From the NCBI RefSeq assembly GCF_008373765.1, contig NZ_VUJW01000003.1:496001-560000 (forward strand): DNA of 64,000 nt. The letters are read 5' to 3'. The notes under the pieces were generated by a model. The model did no database searches. It worked only from the letters and a program-made list of their open reading frames with translations, and was not told the DNA's origin. This DNA comes from Nocardioides antri (GTDB lineage: Bacteria; Actinomycetota; Actinomycetes; Propionibacteriales; Nocardioidaceae). Both the position numbers and the translations under genes were made by a program. Shown here in pieces: positions 49,477 to 58,511 of this stretch (positions are counted from its first letter, which is position 1; the number at the start of each line of letters is the position of its first letter).

Positions 49477-50478
49477 TCAGCCCGGCCGACCCTGGAGCTG
49501 GCCGAACGGCCGGATCTCGAGCTCGCCGAGCGCTGCGAGGTACTGCGCCTCGTCCGCGGCGTAGACCGTGACCGACCACAGTCCCGAGGCGGAGGTGTAG
49601 TAGATCGCGACCTTGTAGCCGACGTCGGGGTCGCGCGAGACCACCTCGCGGGCGGCCAGGTCGTCGCGCCCGTCCGGCGGGTCGAGGGTGCCGATCGTGA
49701 GCCCTCCGTAGTAGCTCTCCAGCTCGGTGCGGCTGCGCCACTCGCTGTAGTGCATCCGCACCGTCTCGCCGGCGACCGTCGGCGTGCAGTCCGCCTCCGT
49801 CAGGCGCTGCACCCCCGGTTCGGCGGAGCAGCTGGAGCCGGTGGACGACGGGAACACCCACGCCATCCCCTCCACGCCACTCGGAGGCGAGCAGCTGTCG
49901 AGGCTCGCCACGGACTCGCCGTCCCAGCACTGGACGGCCTGCTGCTCGGTCGCCCCGGTCTCCGACGAGCTCGTGGTCGGCGTCGTCGAGGTCGTGGTGG
50001 GGGTGGCCCCGGTGTCCGGCGTCGTGTCCACGTCGTCACGCCGGTCGTCCACGGTCGTGTCCGAGGGCGACTCGTCCTCGCTTCCGAGCAGGAGGACCAC
50101 CCCGCCCGCGCCCAGGAGGGCGGCGAGCACGGCGGCGACCACGAGCAGCAGGATCGTCGTACGACGCCGGCCGCTCCCGTCGTCGTACGCCGCCGGCCGG
50201 GGGCCGGGCACGGGCGGCTGGGCGTGGACCGGCGTCGGCGCGGCCGGCGGGGTCGCGACGGTCGGCGGGGCGTCGTCGGCGAACAGCGGCCCGGTGACCC
50301 GCGGCGGGTGACCGTAGGCCGGCGGCGGCTCGACGGCGGAGACAGGGCCGGGCGCGGGGCCGGGCGCGGGCGGCGGGACCTGCTGGGCGCCGCCGGCGAC
50401 CAGCTCGGTGCCGCACTGCGCGCAGAACCGCTGGTCGTCGCCGACGGCGGCGGTTCCGCACTGGGGGCACTGGCTCAT
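49477..50478 (-). CDS. Zinc-ribbon membrane protein (1)
   Basis: A 333-aa single-pass protein. The N-terminal zinc ribbon is SQCPQCGTAAVG...FCAQCG (two CxxC pairs), followed by a ~90-residue Pro-rich cytoplasmic linker, one TM segment (ILLLVVAAVLAALLGAGGVVLLL), a Thr/Asp-rich stalk and a C-terminal extracellular domain with Cys pairs (VQCWDGESVASLDSCSP). ATG 50478 starts the ribbon directly. Same architecture as the gene upstream (50490-51977), 11 nt away. Function unknown. Confidence 0.83.
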   Translation of the reverse strand: MSQCPQCGTAAVGDDQRFCAQCGTELVAGGAQQVPPPAPGPAPGPVSAVEPPPAYGHPPRVTGPLFADDAPPTVATPPAAPTPVHAQPPVPGPRPAAYDDGSGRRRTTILLLVVAAVLAALLGAGGVVLLLGSEDESPSDTTVDDRRDDVDTTPDTGATPTTTSTTPTTSSSETGATEQQAVQCWDGESVASLDSCSPPSGVEGMAWVFPSSTGSSCSAEPGVQRLTEADCTPTVAGETVRMHYSEWRSRTELESYYGGLTIGTLDPPDGRDDLAAREVVSRDPDVGYKVAIYYTSASGLWSVTVYAADEAQYLAALGELEIRPFGQLQGRPG

Positions 50479-50489
50479 CGTCGATCCGT

Positions 50490-51977
50490 TCAGTAGTCGA
50501 ACTCGCCGTTCACCTCGGACTCGATGTTGTCGAGGATCTCGTCGACGACGTCGTCGTCGAGGTTCTCGACCACGAGCGAGGCGTACTCCACCCAGGTGGC
50601 CGTCGGGTCGAGCTGGTAGCCGTGATCGACCTCCGAGACCACGAAGAAGATCTCGTCGAGACCGAGGTCCGCCGCGGTCTCCTCCTCGCTGAGGCACGCG
50701 GTCTCGGGGCCGAAGCCCTCGTCGGTGGTGATGCAGTCACCGTCGACCTCGGCGGAGCCGTAGTCGAAGTCGTCGTAGTCCTCCCACGTGCTGGCGGTGA
50801 ACGTGCCCTCCTCGACGGCGACCTTGACCTTGCCGTCGTCGAGCTCCTCGGTCGACAGCTCGAGGTCCTCGACAGTGACGCTCAGGCCGATCTCGTCACC
50901 CCAGTCAGCCTCGTCCTGGAGGCCCTCCACGACCGGCACGTAGGGACGCAGCGGGCGGGCCAGGTCCGCCGGCAGGTTGGCGAGGAGCTCCTCCGCATCG
51001 CCGGCGTTGACGGCTTCGACCAGGTTCTCGACCACCTCCTCCGGGTCGTCGCCGACGATCGGGTCGAGCTCCTCGGAGGCGAGGTCGTAGTCGGGCTCCT
51101 CCAGCTCGAACCCGTCCTCGTCGGCGTCCTGCTCGCCCTCCTGGTAGGCGTGGTCGGCGATCGTGCCGACCAGGGTGACGTACCACCGGCCGCCCTCCCT
51201 GACGACGACGACCGACGGCTCCTCTCCGTCGAAGGCGTCCTCCAGGTCGCCGGACTCGGACTCCGCCTCGCTCTCCTCGGCCAGGAACGACAGGCGCTCG
51301 GGCAGCTCGTCCGGGTCCCAGCTGACGTCGTACCTGCCGCCGGTGAGGGTGACCCGGGCGAGGTCGTCACCCAGCTCGTCGACCTCGAACTCCAGGTCGG
51401 TCAGCTCGACCTCGATCGCGTCGGTGATCCCCTCCTCGTCGCCCTCGACCAGGTCCTCGTCCTCGGCGCGCTCGAGCGCGGCGTCGTAGACGTCGTCGAA
51501 GCCCTCCACCTCCGCCGGGCTGACCATGTCGAGCATCCCCACCGGGTCCTGCTCGGCGGCGGCGAGCACGAGGTTCTCGGCAGCCGCCTCCGGCGAGCCG
51601 GCGCCGCCGCGCGGCCAGAAGAAGTGCCAGGCGACGAAGCCGGCCGCGATGACGGCCACAACGAGGCCGACGACCGCCAGGATCCTGCCGACCGGGGCCC
51701 CGCCCCCAGCGGACGGAGCGGGGTACGGCACTGACGGCGGGCCCGCCTGCCACCGGGTCGGCGGCGGGGGCGGGGGCCAGCTGGGCGGCGGGGGCGGACG
51801 CCAGCTCGGCGGCGGTCCGCTGGGCGGCGGTCCGGTAGGCGGCGGTCCATGCGGCGGTAGGGCGGCGATGGGAGCGGTCTCGGGAGGAGCGACCGGCTCG
51901 TGCGGGTTGCCGCAGGACCTGCAGAAGCGGTCTGCCTCGCTCGTCCGGTGCGCTCCGCACGACGTACAGAACCCCAT
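50490..51977 (-). CDS. Zinc-ribbon membrane protein (2) with acidic extracellular repeats
   Basis: A 495-aa protein. Zinc ribbon MGFCTSCGAH...RFCRSCG, a Pro-rich linker, one TM segment (ILAVVGLVVAVIAAGFVAW), then an extremely acidic extracellular region. Two repeats can be seen, each opening with ENLV..A (ENLVLAAAEQDPVGMLDMV and ENLVEAVNAGDAEELLANL) and running into beta strands, suggesting a duplicated NTF2- or DUF4878-like domain. ATG 51977; AAGGGG upstream. No partner identified apart from the downstream gene. Confidence 0.85.
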   Translation of the reverse strand: MGFCTSCGAHRTSEADRFCRSCGNPHEPVAPPETAPIAALPPHGPPPTGPPPSGPPPSWRPPPPPSWPPPPPPTRWQAGPPSVPYPAPSAGGGAPVGRILAVVGLVVAVIAAGFVAWHFFWPRGGAGSPEAAAENLVLAAAEQDPVGMLDMVSPAEVEGFDDVYDAALERAEDEDLVEGDEEGITDAIEVELTDLEFEVDELGDDLARVTLTGGRYDVSWDPDELPERLSFLAEESEAESESGDLEDAFDGEEPSVVVVREGGRWYVTLVGTIADHAYQEGEQDADEDGFELEEPDYDLASEELDPIVGDDPEEVVENLVEAVNAGDAEELLANLPADLARPLRPYVPVVEGLQDEADWGDEIGLSVTVEDLELSTEELDDGKVKVAVEEGTFTASTWEDYDDFDYGSAEVDGDCITTDEGFGPETACLSEEETAADLGLDEIFFVVSEVDHGYQLDPTATWVEYASLVVENLDDDVVDEILDNIESEVNGEFDY

Positions 51978-52037
51978 CAAGCCACCCCTTTGGTCCGCGA
52001 TCCACACAGCCATTCCTCGCGGCAGTGGAAGCGCATC

Positions 52038-52493
52038 CTAGTTCGGGGGATGTCCCGCCGGGGGCGTAATCGGGGAGGGCCGGCGGAGCCCGCTCACCGC
52101 CAGCACGGCGACGACGAGCGCGGCGACGACGCCGGCCGCCGCGACCCAGACGCCCGGTCCCGCCGCGGCCGGGTCGAACCCGGTCAGCACCCCGGCCAGG
52201 CCGAGCGTGCCGGCGGTCCCGAGGACGAGCGCGCCGACGCGTACGACGGCCGCCACCCGGCCGGTGAGCCCGACCAGTCCGATCAGCGCGATCCCGGCGA
52301 TCGCGGGGACCAGCAGCAGGACGGCGGCGCCCGGCGGCACGATCGCGTCGACGGCGCCACGGCGGATCAGCTCGACGGCGTCCAGGAGCGACGCCGAGGA
52401 GAGCGCGCCCCTCGCCGTCCAGGGGACGAACAGGGCGATCAGCCAGGCGGTGCCGGCCGCTGCCGCGACGAGCGGAACGACGACCCTGGGCAC
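52038..52493 (-). CDS. Small polytopic membrane protein
   Basis: A 151-aa protein with about four membrane spans (5-25, 55-75, 83-103, 115-138) and a Pro-rich cytoplasmic tail. GTG 52493. No family recognised. Confidence 0.72.
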   Translation of the reverse strand: MPRVVVPLVAAAAGTAWLIALFVPWTARGALSSASLLDAVELIRRGAVDAIVPPGAAVLLLVPAIAGIALIGLVGLTGRVAAVVRVGALVLGTAGTLGLAGVLTGFDPAAAGPGVWVAAAGVVAALVVAVLAVSGLRRPSPITPPAGHPPN

Positions 52494-52521
52494 GTCCTGA
52501 CGGTAGCGGCTGCTCGTGAAT

Positions 52522-52533
52522 TACAGATCTGTA
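52522..52533. promoter_or_regulatory. 12-bp perfect palindrome upstream of the DUF1906 gene
   Basis: TACAGATCTGTA lies between two divergent starts (52493 and 52627). It is a candidate repressor or activator site; the downstream AT-rich stretch GTGTGAAAGTTGTGGTTATC could hold a promoter. The regulator is unknown. Confidence 0.4.
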
Positions 52534-52626
52534 GTTCCAGGTGATCCCTGTAACTGGTGTGAAAGTTGTGGTTATCGTGACTCGCCGGCCCATCCCCGGC
52601 GACCCCGAGAACGCTCTGGAGCTGAA

Positions 52627-53961
52627 ATGTCTGCCCGGTCCACCGCCGCTGCCGCCTTCCTGGCGTTCGCGATGGCCCTCGTCCCGTTCCGACCCGCCGC
52701 CGCCGAGCCGAACCCGGTCACGCCCGGCGACTTCCGCGGCTACGGCTTCGACCAGTGCCTCGCGCCGACGCAGCGGGCCATGGACACCTGGCTCGACCAC
52801 TCGCCGTTCCTGGCGGTCGGCATCTACATCTCGGGCAACTCGCGCTGGTGCCGGAGCCAGCCGAACCTGACGCCGCGGTGGATCGGCACCCAGCTGCGCA
52901 AGGGCTGGCGGCTGCTCCCGATCACGCTCGGACCGCAGGCGTCGTGCAACGACGCCTTCCCGCGCTACGACGACGATCCCCGGATCAACGGGCGTCCCGG
53001 CCGCAACGACAACTACCCCGCCGCGCGCCGCCAGGGGCGCGCCGAGGCCATCAAGGCCGTCGACGCCGCGAAGGCGCTCGGCATCGTGCCGCGGAGCACG
53101 CTCTGGTACGACCTCGAGGCCTTCGACCACACCAACCGCCACTGCCGGGAGTCGGCGCTGTCGTTCCTCAGTGCCTGGACCAACAAGCTCCACGACCTCG
53201 ACTACGTCTCCGGCGTGTACTCGAGCGCAGGCTCCGGCATCAAGGTGCTCGACGACGCCCGGGTCCAGCGGCCGGGCGCCTACACGATGCCGGACATGAT
53301 CTGGATCGCGCGCTGGGACGGCGTCGCGAACACGTCCACGTCGTACGTCCGTCCCGACGGCTGGATTCCCGGCGGCCGGGTGAAGCAGTACCAGGGCGGT
53401 CACAACGAGACCTGGGGCGGCGTCACGATCAACATCGACCGCAACTTCCTCGACCTCGGCCGCGGCCGCTACGCCCCGCCGGAGCGGCACTGCGGCGGCG
53501 TCAACCTCGACTTCGCCCGCTACCCGGCGCTGCGGGAGCCGAGCGGCAGCCACGCCCCGCCGGCCAACAAGGTCCGGGCGCTCCAGTGCCTGCTCCAGGA
53601 GCGCGGCCTGTACGACGGCAAGCTGTCCGGCAGCTACAGCCCGGCGACCATCGAGGCCGTGCAGGCGTGGCAGGCGGACCGCGGCTACCCGGTGAGCACG
53701 ACCTGGAGCCCGGCCAACTGGATCGGTGCGTTCGCCCAAGGCCGTGACTACGCGCAGAAGGTCGGCTCGACCGGCGTCCACGTGCGCCGGGTGCAGCGCG
53801 CGCTCAACGCCGCGAACCCCGACCTCGAGCGGACCATCAACGGGATCTACAGCTCCCGGACCAAGCGGGACGTCCGCTCCTACCAGCGGCGGGTCGACCT
53901 CAAGGTCACCGGCATCGTCAACCCGGCCACCTGGGCGAAGCTCCGCGCCGGGCGCGGCTGA
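52627..53961 (+). CDS. Secreted DUF1906 glycoside-hydrolase-like protein with two peptidoglycan-binding domains
   Basis: A 444-aa secreted protein. Signal peptide (1-24, ending RPAAAEP), then a DUF1906 TIM-barrel domain as in mycobacterial Rv2525c (GYGFDQCLAP, VGIYISGNSRWC, LWYDLEAFD, IDRNFLD), then two PG_binding_1 domains (VRALQCLLQERGLYDGKLSG and VRRVQRALNAANPDL...). It likely acts on or sits in the peptidoglycan. ATG 52627 has GGAG at 5-nt spacing. Confidence 0.88.
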   Translation: MSARSTAAAAFLAFAMALVPFRPAAAEPNPVTPGDFRGYGFDQCLAPTQRAMDTWLDHSPFLAVGIYISGNSRWCRSQPNLTPRWIGTQLRKGWRLLPITLGPQASCNDAFPRYDDDPRINGRPGRNDNYPAARRQGRAEAIKAVDAAKALGIVPRSTLWYDLEAFDHTNRHCRESALSFLSAWTNKLHDLDYVSGVYSSAGSGIKVLDDARVQRPGAYTMPDMIWIARWDGVANTSTSYVRPDGWIPGGRVKQYQGGHNETWGGVTINIDRNFLDLGRGRYAPPERHCGGVNLDFARYPALREPSGSHAPPANKVRALQCLLQERGLYDGKLSGSYSPATIEAVQAWQADRGYPVSTTWSPANWIGAFAQGRDYAQKVGSTGVHVRRVQRALNAANPDLERTINGIYSSRTKRDVRSYQRRVDLKVTGIVNPATWAKLRAGRG

Positions 53962-53973
53962 GGACGCCCGGGC

Positions 53974-54417
53974 TCAGCCGACCGGCGGACCGGCCACCAG
54001 CGCCAGCCCGGTCAGCGCGGCGACCGCGACGACGAAGCCGACGATCGCCTGGCGGTGATGGCGGAGCAGCCAGCACACCGCACGCCGGCCGGCGGTCTCG
54101 CTGTCGTGGCGGGAGTGCCAGTGGTCGTCGAGGCCGCCGCGGCTCTCGACGTGGCGGTCGAACCACACCGTCATCAGCGGCGGCACGGACGACAGCAGGC
54201 CGAGCACGGTCCGGCCGCGCGACCACTGCTGGTCGACGGCGACCACCAGGGTCACGAGGCAATAGCTGATGAACGCGACGCCGTGGATCGGCCCGGCGAC
54301 CTGCACGCCGACCTCGGTCGTGCCGACGACGTACTTCACGAACATCCCGGCCAGCAGGCCGAGCCAGGTGATGGCCTCGGCGACGGCGAGCGTGCGGAAG
54401 ACGTTGCGGGGAGTCAT
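53974..54417 (-). CDS. DUF3817 family membrane protein
   Basis: A 147-aa protein with three to four membrane spans and the family's TLAVAEAITWLGLLAGMFVK, GPIHGVAFISYCL and SSVPPLMTVWFDR segments. The C-terminal half adds a charged loop and a last span. ATG 54417 begins 8 nt after the purQ stop, so it belongs to the purC-purS-purQ operon. Role unknown. Confidence 0.85.
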   Translation of the reverse strand: MTPRNVFRTLAVAEAITWLGLLAGMFVKYVVGTTEVGVQVAGPIHGVAFISYCLVTLVVAVDQQWSRGRTVLGLLSSVPPLMTVWFDRHVESRGGLDDHWHSRHDSETAGRRAVCWLLRHHRQAIVGFVVAVAALTGLALVAGPPVG

Positions 54418-54425
54418 GCGGCCGG

Positions 54426-55094
54426 TCAGGCGAAGGTCGCCGCGGCGAGCGAGGTGAAGAACCCGAGCCCGTCGGTGCCGGAGCCGGTGAGCTCCTCGAC
54501 CGCGTGCTCGGGGTGGGGCATCAGGCCGACGACGTTGCCGCGCTCGTTGGCGATGCCCGCGATGTCGTCGAGCGACCCGTTGGGGTTGACCTCGAGGTAG
54601 CGGGCGACGACCTGCCCCTCCCCCTCGATCCGCGCCAGCGTGTCGGCGTCGGCGACGAAGCCGCCCTCGCCGTTCTTCAGCACGATCGTGATCTCCGCGC
54701 CCTGCTCGTAGGCGGCCGTCCACGGGGTGCGGTTGTTCTCGATCCGCAGCTTCTGGTCACGGCAGACGAACTTGCGGTGGTCGTTGCGGATCAGCGCGCC
54801 CGGCAGCAGGTGGGACTCGCACAGGATCTGGAAGCCGTTGCAGATGCCGAGCACCGGCATGCCGTTGCCGGCGGCGCGGACCACCTCCGCCATCACGGGG
54901 GCGAAGCGGGAGATGGCACCGCAACGCAGGTAGTCGCCGTACGAGAACCCGCCGGGGAGCACCACCGCGTCGACGCCCTTGAGGTCGGCGTCGGCGTGCC
55001 AGAGGGCGACGGCCTCGTTGCCGCCGATCCGGACCGCGCGCTGCGCGTCGACGTCGTCGAGGGAGCCGGGGAAGGTGACGACGCCGACCTTCAC
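54426..55094 (-). CDS. purQ: Phosphoribosylformylglycinamidine synthase subunit PurQ (glutaminase)
   Basis: A 222-aa class-I glutaminase supplying ammonia to PurL. Catalytic Cys85 lies in GICNGFQ, His194/Glu196 in [23 protein letters not shown] is the family signature. ATG 55094 overlaps the purS stop by 4 bp. Operon order purC-purS-purQ-DUF3817. Confidence 0.96.
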   Translation of the reverse strand: MKVGVVTFPGSLDDVDAQRAVRIGGNEAVALWHADADLKGVDAVVLPGGFSYGDYLRCGAISRFAPVMAEVVRAAGNGMPVLGICNGFQILCESHLLPGALIRNDHRKFVCRDQKLRIENNRTPWTAAYEQGAEITIVLKNGEGGFVADADTLARIEGEGQVVARYLEVNPNGSLDDIAGIANERGNVVGLMPHPEHAVEELTGSGTDGLGFFTSLAAATFA

Positions 55095-55336
55095 TGCTCG
55101 ACCGTCACGGCGTAGTTCTCGATCACCGGGTTGGAGAGCAGCGTCTCGGCCATCCTCTCGACCTCGGCGAGGACGTCGGGCGTGACCTCACCGTCGAACT
55201 CGAGCTCGAAGCGCTTGCCCTGGCGGACGTCGCTCACGCCGCTGAAGCCGAGCCGGGGAAGAGCCCCCAGCACCGCCTTCCCCTGCGGGTCGAGGATCTC
55301 GGGCTTCGGCATGACGGCTACGACGACTCGGGCCAC
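55091..55336 (-). CDS. purS: Phosphoribosylformylglycinamidine synthase subunit PurS
   Basis: An 81-aa structural subunit that holds PurL and PurQ together. The family pattern [33 protein letters not shown] and NPVIENYAV is complete. It starts 9 nt after the purC stop and overlaps purQ by 4 bp. Confidence 0.96.
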   Translation of the reverse strand: MARVVVAVMPKPEILDPQGKAVLGALPRLGFSGVSDVRQGKRFELEFDGEVTPDVLAEVERMAETLLSNPVIENYAVTVEQ

Positions 55337-55345
55337 GCCCGAAGT

Positions 55346-56248
55346 CTAGAAGGTCTCCCCGGTCAGCAGCTCATAGGCCTCGATGTAGCGGCTGCGGGTG
55401 CGCTCGACGACCTCCGGCGGCAGCGGCGGCGGGGCCTCGCCGGAGGACCGGTCCCAGCCGGACTCGGGCGAGAGCGCCCAGTTGCGCACGATCTGCTTGT
55501 CGTACGACGGCTGCGCGCGCCCGGGCTCCCACTCGGCGGCGGGCCAGTAGCGGGAGGAGTCGGGCGTGAGCACCTCGTCGGCGAGCACGAGGGTCTCCCC
55601 GCGGGCGCCGAACTCGAGCTTCGTGTCGGCCAGGATGATCCCCCGCTCCCGGGCGATCTCCTCGGCCCGGCCGTAGACGGCGAGGGTGAGGTCGCGCAGC
55701 TGGGCGGCGAGGTCGGCGCCGACCGTGGCCACCACGGCGTCGTACGAGACGTTCTCGTCGTGGTCGCCGAGCTCGGCCTTCGTCGCCGGCGTGAAGATCG
55801 GCTCGGGGAGCCGGCTCCCGTCGACGAGACCGGGCGGCAGCGGGATGCCACACACGGAGTGGTCGGGGCCCGTCTGGTTGTAGTCCAGCAGGCCGGAGCC
55901 GGTCAGGTAGCCCCGGGCGACGCACTCCACGGGGTACATCGCGAGGTTGTCGCAGATCACCGCCCGGCCGGCGACCTCGGCGGGGACGTCGGTCGACACG
56001 ATGTGGTTCGGCACCAGGTCGGCCAGCTGCTCGAACCACCACAGCGACGTCCGGGTCAGGATCTCGCCCTTGTCGGGGATCGTCGTCTCGAGCACGAAGT
56101 CGAAGATCGACAGCCGGTCGCTCGCGACCATCAGCAGCTTCCCGGCGTGCGGGCCCTCGGTCAGCTCGTAGAGGTCGCGCACCTTGCCCGAGTGGACGTG
56201 GCGTGCTCCGGGGAGCGCGGGGGCGGGCGGGATGTTCGCGAGCGTCAC
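55346..56248 (-). CDS. purC: SAICAR synthetase
   Basis: A 300-aa ligase joining CAIR and aspartate. Motifs: [11 protein letters not shown] at the N-terminus, [35 protein letters not shown] and [18 protein letters not shown] 56248 is close to the first conserved residue; the longer frame runs antisense into the HIT-like gene promoter. First gene of purC-purS-purQ. Confidence 0.96.
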   Translation of the reverse strand: MTLANIPPAPALPGARHVHSGKVRDLYELTEGPHAGKLLMVASDRLSIFDFVLETTIPDKGEILTRTSLWWFEQLADLVPNHIVSTDVPAEVAGRAVICDNLAMYPVECVARGYLTGSGLLDYNQTGPDHSVCGIPLPPGLVDGSRLPEPIFTPATKAELGDHDENVSYDAVVATVGADLAAQLRDLTLAVYGRAEEIARERGIILADTKLEFGARGETLVLADEVLTPDSSRYWPAAEWEPGRAQPSYDKQIVRNWALSPESGWDRSSGEAPPPLPPEVVERTRSRYIEAYELLTGETF

Positions 56249-56312
56249 GGGCGACAGCCTAGGAGAGGGGGTGAGCGGGTCCGCGCGTGACCGGGCTGGC
56301 ACAGTGTCCGCC

Positions 56313-56930
56313 ATGCCGGAGTCTGCCGAAGAGGTCTATCAGCGGATCATCGCCACCACGGGCGACGGGGGCCGCCTGCCGATGCCGCCGTCGGGCGAGT
56401 GGGACATCTTCCCGTGGGAGGTCGTCGACGGTGCTCTCGCGCCGAAGGTCGTGCCGCCCCCGGGCGACGAGCCGGGACGCTACGGCGAGGACCCGGAGAA
56501 GCCCTGCGGCCAGTGCACAGGCCTCGACCCGGAGAAGATCGTGTGGGAGGACGAGCACTGGGTGCTCACCCACCCGGGCGCGCCGACGGGTCTGCCGCTC
56601 GTGCTGATGCTGCACACCCGCGAGCACGAGGACTTCGGCCAGCTCGACGACGAGCTCGCCTCGCAGTTCGGGCGGATCAGCAACCGGCTGGTGCGGATCA
56701 TCGAGCACCTCCCGAACATCGGGCGGGTCCACGTCAGCCGCTGGGGAGACGGCGGGTCGCACTTCCACGTCTGGTACTTCGCACGGACGAAGGGCCTCAT
56801 GCCCGTGCTCGGCTCCCCCGCTGCCGAGTGGAACGACATCATCCCGCCCGGGTCCGCGGACGTGTGGCGCGCGGACCTGCACACCGTCGCGACCAAGCTC
56901 GCGAACTGGGGCGGCGACGCCCGGGCCTGA
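56313..56930 (+). CDS. HIT-like (histidine triad related) protein
   Basis: A 205-aa cytoplasmic protein. The central [18 protein letters not shown] and [18 protein letters not shown] resemble the N-terminal half of HIT-type nucleotide hydrolases, and [19 protein letters not shown] near residue 152 holds a degenerate HxHxx motif. ATG 56313. It could act on a nucleotide ester, but the triad is incomplete, so it may bind without hydrolysing. It is divergent from purC. Confidence 0.7.
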   Translation: MPESAEEVYQRIIATTGDGGRLPMPPSGEWDIFPWEVVDGALAPKVVPPPGDEPGRYGEDPEKPCGQCTGLDPEKIVWEDEHWVLTHPGAPTGLPLVLMLHTREHEDFGQLDDELASQFGRISNRLVRIIEHLPNIGRVHVSRWGDGGSHFHVWYFARTKGLMPVLGSPAAEWNDIIPPGSADVWRADLHTVATKLANWGGDARA

Positions 56931-56936
56931 GCGCCT

Positions 56937-56952
56937 CAGCACGCGTGCTGAC
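56937..56952. promoter_or_regulatory. 16-bp perfect palindrome upstream of the haem oxygenase gene
   Basis: TCAGCACGCGTGCTGA is a perfect 16-bp palindrome between the HIT-like stop and the mhuD start (56975). It may be an operator for mhuD; a terminator is less likely because the stem has no loop. Confidence 0.5.
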
Positions 56953-56974
56953 CCCCGTCTCCTAGGCTCGGGTC

Positions 56975-57292
56975 ATGTCCGTCGTGAAGATCAACGCCAT
57001 CCACGTCCCCGCCGGCGCCGGCGCCCACCTCGAGGAGCGGTTCGCCGCCCGGGCGGGAGCGGTCGAGGGTTCGCCCGGCTTCCTCGGCTTCCAGCTGCTG
57101 CGGCCCGTCGCCGGTGAGGACCGCTACTTCGTCGTCACCCACTGGGAGGACCAGGCCTCGTTCGACGCCTGGCGGGAGGGCGACGGGAAGGCCGCCCACG
57201 CCACCAAGCCGGGCGAGGAGCAGAAGAAGCCGGTCGCGACCGGCGCCGACCTGCTGGAGTTCGAGGTCGTGCTGGACGTCAAGCCGGCCTGA
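56975..57292 (+). CDS. mhuD: MhuD-type haem-degrading monooxygenase
   Basis: A 105-aa IsdG-fold enzyme that opens haem and frees iron, giving mycobilin-type products in mycobacteria. It closely follows M. tuberculosis MhuD, with PGFLGFQLLRPV, RYFVVTHWE and LLEFEVVLDV in place. The key residues Asn7, Trp66 and haem-ligand His75 are at the same positions. A Lys/Glu-rich insertion (KPGEEQKK) follows His75. ATG 56975. Iron acquisition from haem is the likely role. Confidence 0.9.
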   Translation: MSVVKINAIHVPAGAGAHLEERFAARAGAVEGSPGFLGFQLLRPVAGEDRYFVVTHWEDQASFDAWREGDGKAAHATKPGEEQKKPVATGADLLEFEVVLDVKPA

Positions 57293-57299
57293 CCGCCCT

Positions 57300-57890
57300 T
57301 CAGCGCGGCCTGCGCTCCCTCGGACCGACCTTCATGATCCGGCACCGGTGGTCGACGGCGATGTAGCGCGTGTTCTTCTCGGCCAGGTAGACCACGAAGT
57401 CGCCACGCTTGCGCCGGGCATCCTTGCGGACCCGGAGGGACTCGAGGTCCTCGGCGTCGAGCCGGCGCAGCACGCGCAGGCACCTGTCGAGGCTCTCGAC
57501 GCTGCCGATCTCGACGCCGTTGACACGGACGTCGGGTCGCTCGTCGCGCTGACGGTCCTTCGTCGGCTCCTCCGCGGAGTCGGTGGTCGCCTCGCTCGTC
57601 GGCTCCTCCGACGACGCGACGAGCTGGTCGTCACGGTCACTTCCGCCCGAGTCGTCGCGGGTGACCGCCCAGGCACCTCCGACCACGAGGACGAGGGCCG
57701 CGGCGATGCCGACGACGGACAGCAGGACCTTGGTGCGACCGGCAGTGCTGCCGGGGCCGGGCTGGGACACGATCTCCTCCAGGAGCTCCTGGCGCGCGTC
57801 GTGGAGCGGCCAGAGGTCGATCTGCTCCCGCGGGTGCGGGTCCCTCCCGGCCAGCGGGTCGGGACCCGGGTCGGCATGGAAGTCGGTCAT
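57300..57890 (-). CDS. Single-pass membrane protein, probable anti-sigma-type partner
   Basis: A 196-aa protein: cytoplasmic N-terminus of ~52 residues with a helix (LWPLHDARQELLEEIVSQ), one TM segment (VLLSVVGIAAALVLVVGGAW) and an extracellular acidic stalk plus a basic ~80-residue domain with two cysteines (RCLRVLRRLDAEDL, DHRCRIMKVG). ATG 57890 overlaps the sigma-factor stop by 4 bp. Position and topology fit a cognate anti-sigma factor, though the usual zinc-binding HxxxCxxC motif is absent. Confidence 0.75.
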   Translation of the reverse strand: MTDFHADPGPDPLAGRDPHPREQIDLWPLHDARQELLEEIVSQPGPGSTAGRTKVLLSVVGIAAALVLVVGGAWAVTRDDSGGSDRDDQLVASSEEPTSEATTDSAEEPTKDRQRDERPDVRVNGVEIGSVESLDRCLRVLRRLDAEDLESLRVRKDARRKRGDFVVYLAEKNTRYIAVDHRCRIMKVGPRERRPR

Positions 57891-58474
57891 CGGCGCTCCC
57901 CGGTCGCGTGCTCGAACGGGACTGCCAGGACATGTCCGGCCGCCGCCGGAGCGTCACCCGCAGCCTCCGCGAGCTCGCGGAACCGCTGCCGAGCGCGCGC
58001 CAGCCGCATGCGGGCGGTGCCCGCAGCGATGCCGACGACGCGGGCCGCCTCGGTCGGCGTCAGCCCGTCCCAGCCGACCAGCATGAGCAGCTCCCGGTCG
58101 TCGGGTCGGAGCCGCAGGAGCACGGACCTGACCCGGTCCCACTCGGCGACCCCGACCGCCGGGTCGGGCTCCACGTCGCGGGTGAGGCTGTCACGCAGCC
58201 TGCTGCCGAGGCGGTGCCGCCGCCGCAGGCCGCGGTGGTAGTTCGCGAGGACGTTCCGCGCGATCCCGAAGAGCCACGGCCTCCCGTCCCCCGGCGGCGC
58301 CTCGTCGAGCCGTCGCCACGCCACGAGGAAGACCTCGCTCACGACGTCGGCCGCGTCCGCCGGCTGCTCGACCCGCCGCAGGGTGTAGCCGAGGACGGCG
58401 GCGAAGTTGCCGTCGTACAGCGCCCGGAACTGCTGCTCCGGGTCGTGCTCGTCGGCCGCGCAGACATGGGTCAT
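57887..58474 (-). CDS. ECF-type RNA polymerase sigma factor
   Basis: A 195-aa sigma-70 family protein. Region 2 (FRALYDGNFAAVLGYTLRRV, DVVSEVFLVAWRRLDE, WLFGIARNVLANYHR) recognises the -10 element; region 4 (LRPDDRELLMLVGWDGLTPT, then EAARVVGIAAGTARMRLARAR) recognises the -35. A C-terminal tail of ~25 residues follows. ATG 58474 was chosen; ATG 58498 is possible and adds 8 residues. Coupled to the membrane protein downstream. Confidence 0.87.
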   Translation of the reverse strand: MTHVCAADEHDPEQQFRALYDGNFAAVLGYTLRRVEQPADAADVVSEVFLVAWRRLDEAPPGDGRPWLFGIARNVLANYHRGLRRRHRLGSRLRDSLTRDVEPDPAVGVAEWDRVRSVLLRLRPDDRELLMLVGWDGLTPTEAARVVGIAAGTARMRLARARQRFRELAEAAGDAPAAAGHVLAVPFEHATGERR

Positions 58475-58511
58475 GCCCTTCCATGTCCGCCTCGGCATCG
58501 AGCGTCACACC

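Noticed and set aside
52534-52626. MtrA-type tandem site or c-di-AMP riboswitch before the DUF1906 gene
   Set aside because: Only a single GTAAC is visible with no tandem partner, and no riboswitch core could be assigned.
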